The notes under the pieces are model-generated. The model saw only the letters and a list, made by a program, of their open reading frames with translations. It had not been told where the DNA came from and made no database searches. A stretch of 64,000 bases of DNA from Amoebidium appalachense (Eukaryota > Ichthyosporea), in the NCBI GenBank assembly GCA_963693365.1, contig CAVNZM010000008.1:1426001-1490000 (forward strand), given 5' to 3'. Made by a program: the position numbers and the translations under genes. Shown here piece after piece: positions 1 to 28,625 of the stretch; the first letter of the stretch is position 1; the number at the start of each line of letters is the position of its first letter.

Positions 1-347
1 TCTCTTTGTCTTCCCCCCCCCCCCCTCCCCCCCCCCCCCCCGCACCCATCTCTCTTTCCCCTATCCCCCCCCCCCTCCCCCCCTCCCTTCTCCCCACAAT
101 GACTCCCTTCCTCCCCCCTCCGCCCACCTCTAACCTTCTGTGGGCATGTGCACATTTGCACACGCCCATACCACACAACACAACAAAATGGAAGCAATGG
201 GTCAGCAACAGGTTGGTAGGATGATTCCAGACACACGAGGAGAACAAAGAAAAAGGACAAGTGGGCTAGGAACTTAACAGTAGGCAGGTTGACGCAAGCA
301 GGAGGCAACAACTAATCTGGCCAATAGATTAATCTCCCACGAGAGGG

Positions 348-431
<84 letters not shown>

Positions 432-774
432 CGGATGGCGTTTTCTTTTATTTTTTGGTGGTGGTGGTGGTGGGGGGGGGGGGGGGGGGGAGGGGCGGGG
501 ACTTAGATATGTGCAGTAGAAGGTATAAGACTAGGAAGCATATAGAAGAAAAGGACCGGAAAAACCACAAAACAGAAAACAAAACAAATGTGCAGGCATA
601 GGAAACCTGAACAGTGCCCACCATGTTTTCAAGATATGTCAAATCCTACACGGGGCAGGGTTGGTGGGGCTACGAATGTCGGTGGTGGTGGTGGTGGTTG
701 TGGTTGTGTGTGTGTGAGGAGAGGGCGGGCCGGGGGGTGTGTGTGTGTGAGGGGGGGGGGGGGGGGAAGGACAC
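1..774. other. Non-exonic DNA left of the last visible synthetase exon
   Basis: I see no exon here. It should be intron of the cysteinyl-tRNA synthetase gene, because the reading frame of the exon ending at 775 must continue beyond the left edge. It holds poly(C) tracts (14-90), a (TG)n array (about 348-430), a GGT run passing into poly(G) (about 457-490) and further poly(G) near 748-766. Confidence 0.6.
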
Positions 775-5934
<5,160 letters not shown>

Positions 5935-6763
5935 GTTATCTTCTACTCGCTTTAGGCTCTTAACCAATACGCTATTGTAGCACTAGTAGACCAATAAATG
6001 GGTAGGTGTTTTGTGTCTGCAAGGCAGTACGTTGTGGAGGAAAACCATCGGCACATTTTTGAATCGGAAACGGTCGGTGACTCAGCGCGTGACTCACATG
6101 AGGCAAGCCTACGTAATATGAGCTTTGCGCGTTCTACAAATACATGATATTTCTTCAATACGAAAACTTAAAAACCAATAATAACCATATATAGTCTTCC
6201 TGCCACAGCAACAACCACTCAGCTTCAATATCCTAGTTTTGAAGTTCTTGCCGGCTCGACCCGTATCACATATTTCGGATCGATTGCGACATCGCCTGTG
6301 AGAAGTCAGGCAACAGCGGGAAAGGCCTTGCTTCATTCAGTCGCCATACTTAAGTTGGTCTCATGTTTACACAGTAGCATTTTTCATCTAGGGCAAATGG
6401 AGTGATTACTTACACATATTTGTGATAATAAATCTGTGTTTTAAGTTGTGTAGCTCATAAAGTAAGTTACTCTATGGGGATCTCTGCGAAGGAATTGGTC
6501 AGTTTTATGCATGCTCCCTCCCCTTGTCCAGTTAGTTCACTGCAAATCGGTTGGGTAAGGAGAGATTCTGTTAGGGTATACCCACGAAAGGTCTGTGAGC
6601 ATTGCTTTCTTCAGAGTAGAAGCCAGATATATATCTGCTTTCTAGGCCTTTTGGCTTCTTGACACTACGGATCTCGCCCAACGTCCTTGTATTTTTCTTT
6701 GGCCACAAAGATCCAGGTTTGTTCTCATCACACTTTCTTTCCGAGGCTTCCAGTATTATCATC
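5935..6763. promoter_or_regulatory. Shared upstream region of divergent CARS1 and PQ-loop genes
   Basis: An 829-bp interval between two divergent start codons. It is free of the long poly(G)/(TG)n tracts that fill the introns and has a balanced base composition. It must hold both promoters and 5' leaders. I could not identify a convincing TATA box for either gene. Confidence 0.5.
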
Positions 6764-7555
6764 ATGACTGAGGGATGTGAAGCGGGAGTGATAGAAAATG
6801 TCTTTGGCACGGCCGGCGGTGTCGTTTTGGCCTTGTGCCTGTTTCCACAAATCTACCAAAACCTGAAGACCAAGTCGACTAATGACATTTCGTATGGGTG
6901 GCTGGGCATGTACATCTTTGGCCTTGCTCTCACGCTTGTGTACTTGATCATGATAAGCGCACTTGTGGGATGGATTGGGCTTCTGGTCGAAATGGCCCTA
7001 GCTCTCTTTACGCTCTATCTGAAGGTATACTACGAAAACTTCTACAAGGGTATAAAGCCCGCCGATGAAGAAACAGGTGACCAAGTTATCCCCTGCGCAA
7101 ACTCGCCGGACAAGAGCGAAAAAGCGCCCACTTTCGCGAAAGGGGATATCGAAGGCGCGGTGAACAACGCCTCAAAGCAAGCAGTATCCCTCTCGGTTAT
7201 TTATAGGAATGAAAAAGTTGTTTCTGTTGGGTTGCCAGAAGACTTCTACACATCCGCGAAACCTGTCCTCGAAACGGCCAAGTCGCTTGTCAGCAGTTGC
7301 TTGGGGGTTGATGGCAAAGCACCCGTGTTGGCTACCACCTTGTTCTCTGTCGAAGACCCAAAAATGCAGCAGGGGCTTGCTCTCGTTCACACATATAACG
7401 GCACATGTGTTACAGAGCTCAGTTGGGACACACAGAATGTGCGCATATCGCTGACGGGGAAACTGTGCAATGACTCGATCTTGTTGGACCGTTTGGTGGC
7501 TGAATTCGAAAAGGCCTTCCCTGAATACCGCTATAGTCATTCCAGCACTTGTTGA
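6764..7555 (+). CDS. Single PQ-loop (SWEET/SemiSWEET-like) membrane protein with novel C-terminal domain
   Basis: Uninterrupted 263-aa ORF starting at ATG 6764 (MTEGCEAGVIENVF), the first start that gives a sensible N-terminus. Residues about 9-100 hold three hydrophobic segments. The first ends in the PQ signature (CLFPQIYQNLKTKST, followed by DISYGWLGMY), the hallmark of PQ-loop/MtN3 transporters. Only one three-helix repeat is present, as in SemiSWEETs, so it probably works as an oligomer; substrates of the family include sugars and, for other PQ-loop proteins, amino acids. Residues about 110-263 are soluble and have alternating strand- and helix-like stretches (AVSLSVIYRNEKVVSVGLP, VRISLTGKLCND, LDRLVAEFEKAFPEY). 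I do not recognise this domain. The gene has no introns, in contrast to its neighbours, which may mean a retrocopy, a transferred gene or simply a compact gene. Transport function is inferred. Confidence 0.8.
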   Translation: MTEGCEAGVIENVFGTAGGVVLALCLFPQIYQNLKTKSTNDISYGWLGMYIFGLALTLVYLIMISALVGWIGLLVEMALALFTLYLKVYYENFYKGIKPADEETGDQVIPCANSPDKSEKAPTFAKGDIEGAVNNASKQAVSLSVIYRNEKVVSVGLPEDFYTSAKPVLETAKSLVSSCLGVDGKAPVLATTLFSVEDPKMQQGLALVHTYNGTCVTELSWDTQNVRISLTGKLCNDSILLDRLVAEFEKAFPEYRYSHSSTC

Positions 7556-8318
7556 TGCATTTATGCCATATTCCTACATTTTTTATTGTTTTATAAAACT
7601 GTGGTACCCCAAGGCTTACCGTATTTGTGAATGAATAATGGTAGTTAGGTCACGCTGTGATTGATAAACATGAGTGAGGTCGTGTCGTTTCTTTAGAAGG
7701 ACGGTTTGTATATTAGTTTTGAAACAGCATCGAAGTTTTTAGCCGTTGAGGGTTTGATATATTACTTCGAAACGTTTGCCTAATAGCTAGTTCGCACCTA
7801 TTTTAGCTACTCAGTTATGGACACTTGATTTCAACTTGATGATGGTCTGCTTGATTATTTGTAGGAATGAAGATTTCTGCCTTCTGTGAAGCCATGCACT
7901 TTCGATTGTTTTGATATTCTGCTTGAATTGTGTATAGTTCAAACATGCCATATGGGTGCAGTACATACTAGTTGCCTCGTGCCCTTGAAATGTTGTAGGT
8001 AGTTTAACATAGCGTTTGCAGTCAGGCACGGGCTGTTATATTTCAGACAGTACCGGTCACAGCCAAACTCAAACTTTCACCCGGGCTGGTAAGTAGTACC
8101 GAATCACGTTGCATGTGTTTTAGTAAGTATAGAATTAATGATGTTAGTAAAACCTCACCATATTAGTGCGAGGGACTGCCGGAATATGGGTGGGTCAAAA
8201 AAGAAATCTTATATGTTAAACCCATATTTCAATTGAGACTAAGATCTCTGCCGAGACGGGAACTAAATAGTGGTACATAAGAAGCCTTATGTATTTTGAT
8301 AATTCGCACAGATCTATT
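7556..8318. other. Intergenic, AT-rich, no gene seen
   Basis: Three-prime flank of the PQ-loop gene. I see no conserved protein, RNA gene or strong simple repeat. No clear AATAAA signal was found close to the stop codon. Confidence 0.5.
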
Positions 8319-8340
8319 CGGACACTTTTGTCCTAATTAA
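8319..8340 (+). repeat. Candidate left terminal inverted repeat
   Basis: Matches the reverse complement of 10379-10401 over about 22 bp with three mismatches and ends in AATTAA. Its core GGACA..TGTCC is an imperfect palindrome. Confidence 0.45.
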
Positions 8341-8999
8341 CCTTTTTTTTAGACGATCGCGCTATTTCTAGCGCAGTTGCATAGTAACCAGGCCTCAAAA
8401 AGGTGAAAAACGTGAAATTCACGTCATTTCGACATAGTAACATATATAACATGTAGGGTCTCCGACGCCATCTCTTGGGCGCATTTGGTCATCGAAGTTG
8501 GCGACCTTCTAAGAAAACACGTGGTTTTTCCGCTAAATTTTAATTTATACTAAAATAACTTTCGTTGTGTGTTTCTGGAGCGGCTAAGACCACTATGTGC
8601 TGCTAGCTAGAGATATAGGCTAACGCATGCAAAAAACCCGACCACCTAATCTTAATTCTGAGGCAACCTACCTAAGGTCCAACTTAGGGCACCTTTATCG
8701 AGAAAACCTAAGCCACACTGTCCCTGTTACCACCCGTTCTACTTCTAAGACAATGTTTACGACTTTTCTTCAATTTTCTGGCTAGTTAAAGAGGAAAGTA
8801 AGTACAAAAGGTTTTAAACGTGGTTCTTCTTTACACTTGTTGCTACTAGTTCCAGTCCCTTCTATTATAGAAAGACAAAATAAAGGAAGCTTATACCCCA
8901 CGAAAGGTATGCTCGAGATCACAAACCCAAAGCAGTCTGCAAAGTCTGCAACTTTACATCCCCCCCCCCCCCCCCCCCCCCACACCTCCTCTCTCTCTC

Positions 9000-9906
9000 A
9001 CACCTACTGCTCCTGCTCTTTGGTTCTGCGGTGGCGTACAGGCACCCCCTTTTCCAGGTGCTGCTCGTAGCAGTTGCGATCTGAATTTTTGTAGCACAAT
9101 GCCACACCGCACCTGCTGCACATCCAGCTCACCCTGCTGCGCTTGTATCCCTTTTGATCCGTGCGCGCGCGCGCACATAACACAGTCGAGCCGCTTGCCG
9201 GAACCGATAAGCACCGGGTGACAGAGGTTGCTTCGTTTGGCGGTTGTGGTGTTTGTTGACAGCGATTTTAGTATGCGCGCGCTTTGTTTGCTGGCTTGCA
9301 GAAGTGGGTTGTTGAGAAGTTCACCCGCAAGTTTTTCGCGCCACTGCTCGTTTGAAAGTGCATTCTTGTCCCCGTCTGCAATGAGATGCTTGTAGGCCAG
9401 GTAGGTGTTTACAAACACCATACCAACTAACCCAGCAAAGGTGCGGTGCCAGGGTGTGTGGGGGACCCATGCCTGCTCGAGTGAACTGTTCTTTTGCCGG
9501 AGTTTGTTGTGTACGTCTGCACTGTTGAAATATGTGAAGAATTCGCGCACTGCTTTTGGCATGGGCACTTGTGTTCCGTTTTTTGTGATACGGGGAGCTC
9601 CTGCTTCCGTACTTCCTGCCGTCGTTACTACACGCATGCTGAAATCCTTATCCTGCCAACGTATGGGGGGGATGGGAGAGGGAGAGGGCGAGCCCCCGTC
9701 CCCCCTCCCCCCCCTCCCCTCAATAAAAAGGATATATACGCCTTCGCACATCCCACAACTAGCTGAATCTCGCTCCGTGGTACTTCTTCTACTTTCCCGT
9801 CGTAGTCTATGTGTACCAACCATTTATTGTTCTTTAATACTTGCAGCAGTTGTGCCTGTGAGCTGTTTCGTTTCCCATTCTTCACCAAACTGCTCTTCTT
9901 CACCAA
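9000..9906 (-). pseudogene. piggyBac-like transposase, internally deleted and frameshifted
   Basis: Read on the minus strand, 9906-9745 encodes a small Tudor/chromo-like stretch (NNKWLVHIDYDGKVEEVP) found at the start of some protist piggyBac transposases. Next comes a C/G-rich junction (about 9663-9735), then the C-terminal half of the DDE_Tnp_1_7 domain (RWQDKDFSMRVVTTAGSTE, VPMPKAVREFFTYFNSADV, WHRTFAGLVGMVFVNTYLAY). The central part with most catalytic aspartates is missing. The C-terminal Cys/His zinc-binding tail is split between frames: CHPVLIGSGKRLDCVMC continues as CGVALCYKNSDRNCYEQHL only after a shift at a (GC)n run near 9161-9175. The element is therefore inactive. Confidence 0.75.
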
Positions 9907-10378
9907 ACTTCACCAAACTGCTCACCAAACCGCTTCACCAAACTGCTCTTTACTCCAACGTTCAACGTTCATCCTGACTTTACCATCAAAGATGCGTGGA
10001 AAAACCCAAACTCTCGGGTCTTTCCTTAAACGCCTAACCATTTTCTTTTCTTTTCACCTATTTCTACTCTAATTCTACCTTGTTCTTTTTGTTTTCTAGC
10101 GCGCAAACTATCATGCGGTGTCTTTTAGTTCGGAAACCAAACGGTGTCCGTGATCGGAGAGTCGGACACCCCAAAACTGGGGGAAAACGGTTGCACCCAT
10201 GATCTTTTGCGCGCCAAAAGCTACTCACCCTGCAGTCCTATTGGTTTCCTATAAAGACAAAAAAGGCAGGAAAATACTAGACCTCATTGGCCATACCCAG
10301 CTTGTGGGGTGTTTCCTAGCGAAAACAACGCTAGCGACGCCGCCGAAAAAGATAGGACACTTTTGTCCTTTTTAGCCA

Positions 10379-10401
10379 TTAATTAGGACAGATTTGTCCG
10401 G
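10379..10401 (-). repeat. Candidate right terminal inverted repeat
   Basis: Reads TTAATTAGGACAGATTTGTC then CGG on the plus strand and pairs with 8319-8340. A related GGACACTTTTGTCC motif lies 25 bp further in (about 10354-10367). Confidence 0.45.
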
Positions 10402-10582
10402 TTATGCGGATTATCAATTTGGTCAAAAGAGAAGAGGATGAGGCCAAGAGTAACTGACACGTCACTGAGTCTCACTGGGCGGCTTGCCAATCGTAGAGGG
10501 TTTGGGCCATGAGTGAGCGTGGGGGGGGGGGGGGGGGGGGGGGGGGAGGGGGTGTGGTACCGGTGGTGGCTGGGGGGGAGAA

Positions 10583-10618
<36 letters not shown>

Positions 10619-10729
10619 AATTACTAAGGCACTATTTTTGAATGTGAAAAAAGCGGCATATGTATCCGGTGTCGCGTGATCTTGAAGCTTTGTCACTGTG
10701 CTTGCCACACTCAGGGTGAGAGAGAAGGT

Positions 10730-10763
<34 letters not shown>

Positions 10764-11221
10764 GGGGGGCAAAATAAGTTAATGAACCCCACGGCCGAGA
10801 AAGCAAGTCAAACGCAGACAAGATATACCACATCCCCCCCCCCTTCCCCCCCCCCCCCCCCCCCCCGGCCCACACACACACACACACACACACACGTATG
10901 TACGTACACACACACACACACACAAACAAACACACACACACAGGCGCACACACACACACAGACTTACACGCACACACACGCACACACATGTGCACACACA
11001 CACAGACATATTCACGCACACACACACGCATAATATGCATATTAATATTAGTCGCCTACATGCACAGACTGTCAGCAACCACACACGCGCACACACACAC
11101 ACACGCACCCATACGGGCACACCCAAACACCCACACCCACACGCCACATGTACGCACACACGTGCACGTGCAAATACACACACACGCATGTACGCGTGCA
11201 CACACGCACACACGTGCGCCA

Positions 11222-11223
11222 CA

Positions 11224-11295
<72 letters not shown>

Positions 11296-11312
11296 TGCAC
11301 GCACGCACGCAC
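11222..11312. repeat. (GCAC)n tetranucleotide microsatellite
   Basis: Nearly perfect GCAC repeats interrupted once by GCAT, followed by an (AC)n run to about 11370. Confidence 0.9.
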
Positions 11313-11319
11313 ACACGCG

Positions 11320-11372
<53 letters not shown>

Positions 11373-11769
11373 ATTCCCGGCCGAGGCTGAAAGCCGAAGA
11401 CGGGTTGTGGGAAGGGTGTGGGGAGGGTGGGCTGTTTTTGAGATCCGATCAATAAAAAAGGTTCTGACTATTGAGGAGGCAGAACACGTTACCAATCCGA
11501 GGCGAACGCTTGATGAGGCAGTACACATTATGCAATCAGGATGCGCATTTATCAATCTGGTTTTAGAGGCGCACAGCCCATGCCGATCACCGATCCACAG
11601 CTAAGCACACGTGACAGAACTCCAGAGAAGCCAACATACGCGCCTTAGTGATATTTGCAAGCCAAGACACGCGCCGTGGACGCGGAAACCAGAAACCAAT
11701 GGCCACGTGATAGATGAAGCCAACTTGCGCCTGTACACAGCGCTAGCTTGTGTGACAGTGACGTTAGCA

Positions 11770-12120
11770 TGTACATATTTCGGATCGGGTTCTCGATCAG
11801 AGCCGAATCCTTAACGATTCCGATTTAAATCCGATTCCTAGGCCGATTCCGATCCGATTCCCTATTCCGATCCGAATCGGAAGCGATTTTCGCCCCAGAT
11901 GACTCAGTGACGTCACACTATGGGCATGCCAAGAAGATGCCAAGGCGGGTCGAGCAGAGCGGCGAGCGCCGGGGCGAGCGCAGCGAGCCCCGGCAGCGAG
12001 CGTGTTAACGTCAATAAAGCCTGGGGTGGGGGAAAGTGACCGATACAGCGCGATAAAAAAGTAGTTCGAATTCTACCCGATTCCGATCCGATTCGGAATT
12101 GGTTCCGATTCGGTTCCGTT
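11770..12120. repeat. Degenerate CGATTCCGATC minisatellite in two blocks
   Basis: Two clusters (about 11775-11890 and 12065-12115) are built from variants of CGATTCCGATCCGATT. They flank a 170-bp segment containing a GC-rich inverted repeat (CCGGGGC..GCCCCGG at about 11971-11995). Confidence 0.7.
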
Positions 12121-12723
12121 CAGAGAGCCTCGGTCCGGGCCCACGCGGAGACCGACATGTCGACGCAATTCATCTCATTATCACTCAGGGCCAATAGATA
12201 TCGTACTGGTCATACCTTTCGGAAATCCGGCGTGGGGAAACGCGGCCCGCAGCCTGCAGGCCGGGGGCCCGCCGGCCCGACCGCCGGGGCCCGTGACACC
12301 GTTTTAGAAATCCAATGACAATTGTGTGTTATTAGCCATATATGATGCGAAAAGATTAAGAAAGTTCCAGTGTACCAATCATTCTTCGAGATTATTCGTG
12401 AATTGTGATGAATGTGGCTCAGAGCCTCTTGCCCATCCGAATGATGAGCTCGTTGAATTCGCAAGGACTCTTGAAGCACAGTTAGCATAAACTGTCTTTT
12501 CTCCCTTATATAATTTTGGACACCTCGAGAGCAATTTTTTACACCTTTTCCCGTTTTCTTTTCTTACCTATCCTCCTGGTTCACGAATTCTAAAAGTTGC
12601 GGAATTTTGGAAGCCGCGTTCCACCGAATTCCAGGAAGAGCAAAGGCTGCGATTCATTGGTGATTTATCATGGGTTGAAAGGGCTGCTCGGACCAGCAAA
12701 TTCTAGCGCCAAGGAGCAGGGGG

Positions 12724-12730
12724 TATAAAA
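12724..12730 (+). promoter_or_regulatory. TATA box
   Basis: TATAAAA preceded by GGGG and located 97 bp upstream of ATG 12827. This spacing leaves room for a transcription start near 12755 and a leader of roughly 70 nt. Confidence 0.65.
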
Positions 12731-12826
12731 ATGAGGCTACGCGCTCTCTCTCCTCATTCAAAGGTGCACATCGAAAGCAATAACAAAACGTTTTTCTCTC
12801 CCTCTTCTAACTTAGCAAACGCAACC

Positions 12827-12994
12827 ATGTTCGCTCGCCCCGCTGCCAACTCCGCCCGCTCCGCCGCGGTCCGTGCTCCCCGCACTGCTGCCGCCGAGAC
12901 ACGCGCAGCCCAGGCCACTGCTACTGCTGCCGCCCCCGTTGTGCTGAACATGGCAAACCAGAGGGACGTCCTCATGTATGTCTGGAGCCCGTAA
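12827..12994 (+). CDS. Small protein or first exon with targeting-peptide-like N-terminus
   Basis: A 55-codon ORF begins with an ATG in good context (GCAACCATG) downstream of a clear TATA box. Residues 1-38 are rich in Ala, Arg, Ser and Thr with no acidic residue except one Glu (MFARPAANSARSAAVRAPRT), typical of a mitochondrial or plastid transit peptide. The following stretch PVVLNMANQRDVLMYVWSP is too short to assign. The coding G+C is far higher than that of the flanks. It may be a complete small protein. Alternatively it is exon 1 ending at the GTATGT at 12975, although I found no convincing second exon before 13500; a truncated gene is also possible. Downstream AATAAA signals lie in the duplicated segment at 13278-13503. 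The organellar role is inferred. Confidence 0.45.
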   Translation: MFARPAANSARSAAVRAPRTAAAETRAAQATATAAAPVVLNMANQRDVLMYVWSP

Positions 12995-13277
12995 CTGCAC
13001 CAAAGTCAGCACAAAAACGAAAAACGGCAGCCAGGAATGATGACATGACGACATGTGAATGAAAAAGTTCATGCGAGTATGCAACATATAAACAGCACCG
13101 ACGAAAAGAGCAACACTGATAATGTGGAGTTTTCTTTTGGCGTATGAACTCTTGATTTTATCGAATGATATATTAGACACACGCTATGTATGCTCGAAAA
13201 GCATAATTTGAGGCCCTTGAAATAATGTATGCGACCTCTTAAAAGTCGTATTACCGTAAAAGTTTGGTTGTAGCCGT

Positions 13278-13503
13278 CGTAGTATTGCGGTGCATTAACC
13301 TGGTCTGCAGTTGTATGTCCTGCTCAAGCAAATAAAAGATAATTGATTATCAACACCCTGCCGGTGCCCATGTCGTTGCTTCTCTATTAAAGCGTAGCAT
13401 TGCTGTACATTAACCTGGTCTGCAGTTGTATGTCCTGCTCAAGCAAATAAAAGATAATTGATTATCAACACCTCGCCGATGTGCATGTCGACGTTGCTTC
13501 TCT
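13278..13503 (+). repeat. Direct tandem duplication of a 3'-end-like segment
   Basis: Two copies of about 110 bp (13278-13385 and 13393-13503) share the order GCATTAACC or ACATTAACC, GGTCTGCAGTTGTATGTCC, GCAAATAAAAGATAATTG and TTGCTTCTCT. Each contains AATAAA, so the polyadenylation region of the upstream small gene may be duplicated. Confidence 0.8.
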
Positions 13504-14297
13504 AAGCTTCTCTGCTGGACAAGATTCAGATTGGGCTCTAATCGCCCAAAATTTAAAAGTCTCACATGTGTGTTGTGCTTGTGCGTGTTGGTGTACATGT
13601 GTGTGTGCATGCGCGCACGCTCGCGTGTTGACAATGTGTAAGCAAGCACGAATCGTGTGTGCGCACACTGCGTGTGTGAATGTGTGTGCGTGAATCATTG
13701 TGCTTGCTTTAACGTGGTACTACATGAATGTGTGTGTGTGTGTCGTGTGGTGTACCATAAGTTATTTGTGCGTGTTTTTCAAAAGCGCTTGCTTGTCGTG
13801 GGTGTTGTTCACAGTGGAAACATTGGCAGAATTTAGGTGAAGAAGATGCTTGAAGAGTGGAGGTGTGGGTGGCCTTTGGTGGGCGGGGAGCAATTGCAAA
13901 GGAAAACGGGCAACTAAAAGAATCATTTTACTGAGATATATGATGCACAGGGTTTCCAAAAAGACTCTTTTCACCCAAGTCAAAGGGTCCAATGTTCGTT
14001 CTATAGATAGTATGTACAAGCCCATTGATCTCACTTGCTTTTGTAAAACCGCAAGCTTGCTTTGCTCTTGCAAAAGCAGAGACAAGAGTGCGCGATGGTA
14101 TATACATAACACACAGAGACAGTAAAAATCATACTTGTGTGTCTACAAGGCCATAAGGCAGAATCCAACACATATCTACACATGGGGGGGAAATGCTATA
14201 CATACAACAAGCAAACAACCTTGGACTCCTTCATAAGCTCAAAATATGTGTCATAATATGCCAACCACGTGGCAAATTCACGTGTGCACCTCCCTTC
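13504..14297. other. Intergenic, 3' flank of the propeller gene
   Basis: No gene is seen. It contains TG-rich sequence (13568-13745) and otherwise moderately AT-rich DNA that should include the 3' UTR of the minus-strand propeller gene. Confidence 0.45.
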
Positions 14298-26967
<12,670 letters not shown>

Positions 26968-27370
26968 GTTTGCTGTTGGGCTGGTTGTGGGTGTGTAGTG
27001 ATTGCAGTGATGTGGCGTGGGGTTAGTATTTGTGGTCTAACTTAGTGACTAAATTCCATGTCCGTGTCATGCACTCCCCAATTTGTATGTGAAGGCGAGG
27101 ATGGTTAAGGGATCCGCCCAACAGGGCCACCCACAAGAGGAAGCAAAAGGAGAAGGAATATTTGATTCGGGCCAAGTGAGATTTAGAGACTCTGGGCATT
27201 GGAAAGAACGAGATTTTGTACTCAGATTCTCTGATTTCAAAGAGCGCCTATCATATCTCGCATCCCCTTTAGGGATGCATCTAACCCAGAGAGCCCTATC
27301 CATCGCTCAAAGGAGACGCGATCTTTGGCTTGTACATGTGTGTGTGTGTGTGTGTTTGGGGGAGCGGGGG

Positions 27371-27437
<67 letters not shown>

Positions 27438-27565
27438 ACGGCAGGTCTTTTTTCCGGAAGACAAGGTGGGCTGCAAAGTGCACACATTGACAGTCCCATA
27501 GCCACAGAACATCACAAATGTCACAATAAAGTGTTTAGGCGTGACACCGTGTGTGTACTGTGTGT

Positions 27566-27640
<75 letters not shown>

Positions 27641-28130
27641 ATTAAAAACAGTTGTATGGGGACAGCCAGGAAGGGAAGGGAACGGCAGGGTGTGTGTGGA
27701 AGGGGTGGAGGGGAGGGCGGGGGGGGGGGGGGGGGGGGGGGAGGGGAAAGGGGGGGTGCAAGCCGACCTGTGCTTGTCGCACAAAGCCTATAAATTTCTC
27801 AGCGAAGCTTCAGGATGGTTTTATTTGGCTTTCGTCCAATCTTTTATTCTTGACAGCCCCTGGCACACATGCGCCTAAAACTTAGATGGCATCCGTCAGG
27901 GTACATATCGTGCATAGCCTGTCAGCACCTCCTTCCCTGGTACTCGTGTGAACGTGGGCAACAACTGAAACACAACACTGATTTGTTTTTTTTCTGACTG
28001 GCTAGCGGCCCGCGTGACAGATTATACAATCGATTACGTCATTTAAGGACTACGCATTGGTAGACTGAAAGATTTTTGACCGCCGCTGGTGGCCTGGGCA
28101 GGCTGTGAAATTACTGTTTTGACCAGGGGC
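26968..28130. other. Upstream region of the propeller gene; poly(G) tracts
   Basis: Should contain the promoter of the minus-strand propeller gene, but I see no clear TATA box. The plus strand carries an ORF-like piece at 27083-27330 with no recognisable match. Two of the longest homopolymers in the window lie here: poly(G) at about 27377-27436 and 27580-27639. Confidence 0.45.
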
Positions 28131-28132
28131 AT

Positions 28133-28151
28133 TTCGGGCCTACGGCCCGAA
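28133..28151. other. Perfect 7-bp stem hairpin
   Basis: TTCGGGC and GCCCGAA pair around a 5-nt loop. It is followed within 30 bp by the paired poly(G)/poly(C) hairpins. Its function is unknown. Confidence 0.6.
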
Positions 28152-28182
28152 GCCCGATGACCCTAACCGTGCCACACGCCAC

Positions 28183-28223
28183 GGGGGGTATATTTTTACC
28201 CCCCGACGGGGGGGTATATTTTT

Positions 28224-28264
<41 letters not shown>
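28183..28264. repeat. Duplicated GGGGGGTATATTTTTACCCCCC hairpin leading into poly(C)
   Basis: A unit with an 8-bp stem (GGGGGGTA and TACCCCCC, loop TATTTT) occurs at 28183-28204 and again at about 28208-28230. The 3' arm of the second copy runs into a poly(C) tract ending at 28264. Confidence 0.8.
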
Positions 28265-28265
<1 letters not shown>

Positions 28266-28269
28266 CGGT

Positions 28270-28498
28270 GTACGTGTGTACGTCGTATACTTAAGTACGT
28301 GTGTGTCTACTGCCAATGTGTGTGCGTGTGTGTGCGTACGCGTACGTGTGCACTGTGGTACACATGTGAGTGTGTGTGCACTGCAGTGTGTGCAACGGTG
28401 CCTGTGTGTGTGCCTTTGGTATAGCTCTGGCGTGTCTCATGTGTGTGTATGTACATGTGCCTGTGTGTGCCGTGTAACACCAGTCTCTGCACGGACAT

Positions 28499-28553
<55 letters not shown>

Positions 28554-28625
28554 ATGTGTGTGTGTGCAGTATGTGTACGTGTGTGTACTGATGATGTGTG
28601 TGTGATGCATGTGTGTGTGTGAGTA
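28270..28625. repeat. TG-rich region with a (TG)n array
   Basis: Mostly variant GTGTGC/TGTGTA repeats with a pure (TG)n stretch at about 28499-28550. No gene seen. Confidence 0.8.

Larger units (their letters stand above)
8319..10401 (-). mobile_element. Decayed piggyBac-type transposon
   Basis: A region of about 2.1 kb enclosing a broken piggyBac transposase on the minus strand. Candidate inverted ends are 8319-8340 (CGGACACTTTTGTCCTAATT plus AA) and the reverse complement of 10379-10401, differing at about three positions. Each includes TTAA, the piggyBac target. Just inside each end lies a short perfect stem built on TAGCG (GCGCTA/TAGCGC on the left, CTAGCG/CGCTAG on the right). A third copy of the GGACAnnTTTGTCC motif lies at about 10354. 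The true ends are uncertain because the motif is itself nearly palindromic. Confidence 0.55.
10402..12700. other. Gene-poor region with simple repeats
   Basis: No recognisable gene. It contains poly(G) runs (about 10521-10548, 10585-10613, 10731-10764), a CA-rich stretch (10870-11215), a (GCAC)n array of roughly 90 bp (about 11222-11312) and (AC)n (about 11322-11370). Short open pieces on the minus strand (for example 10625-10690) cannot be tied to any family. Confidence 0.5.

Noticed and set aside
10472-10792. Minus-strand open pieces such as VTKLQDHATPDTYAAFFTF
   Set aside because: No family recognised and exon borders not supportable; left unannotated.
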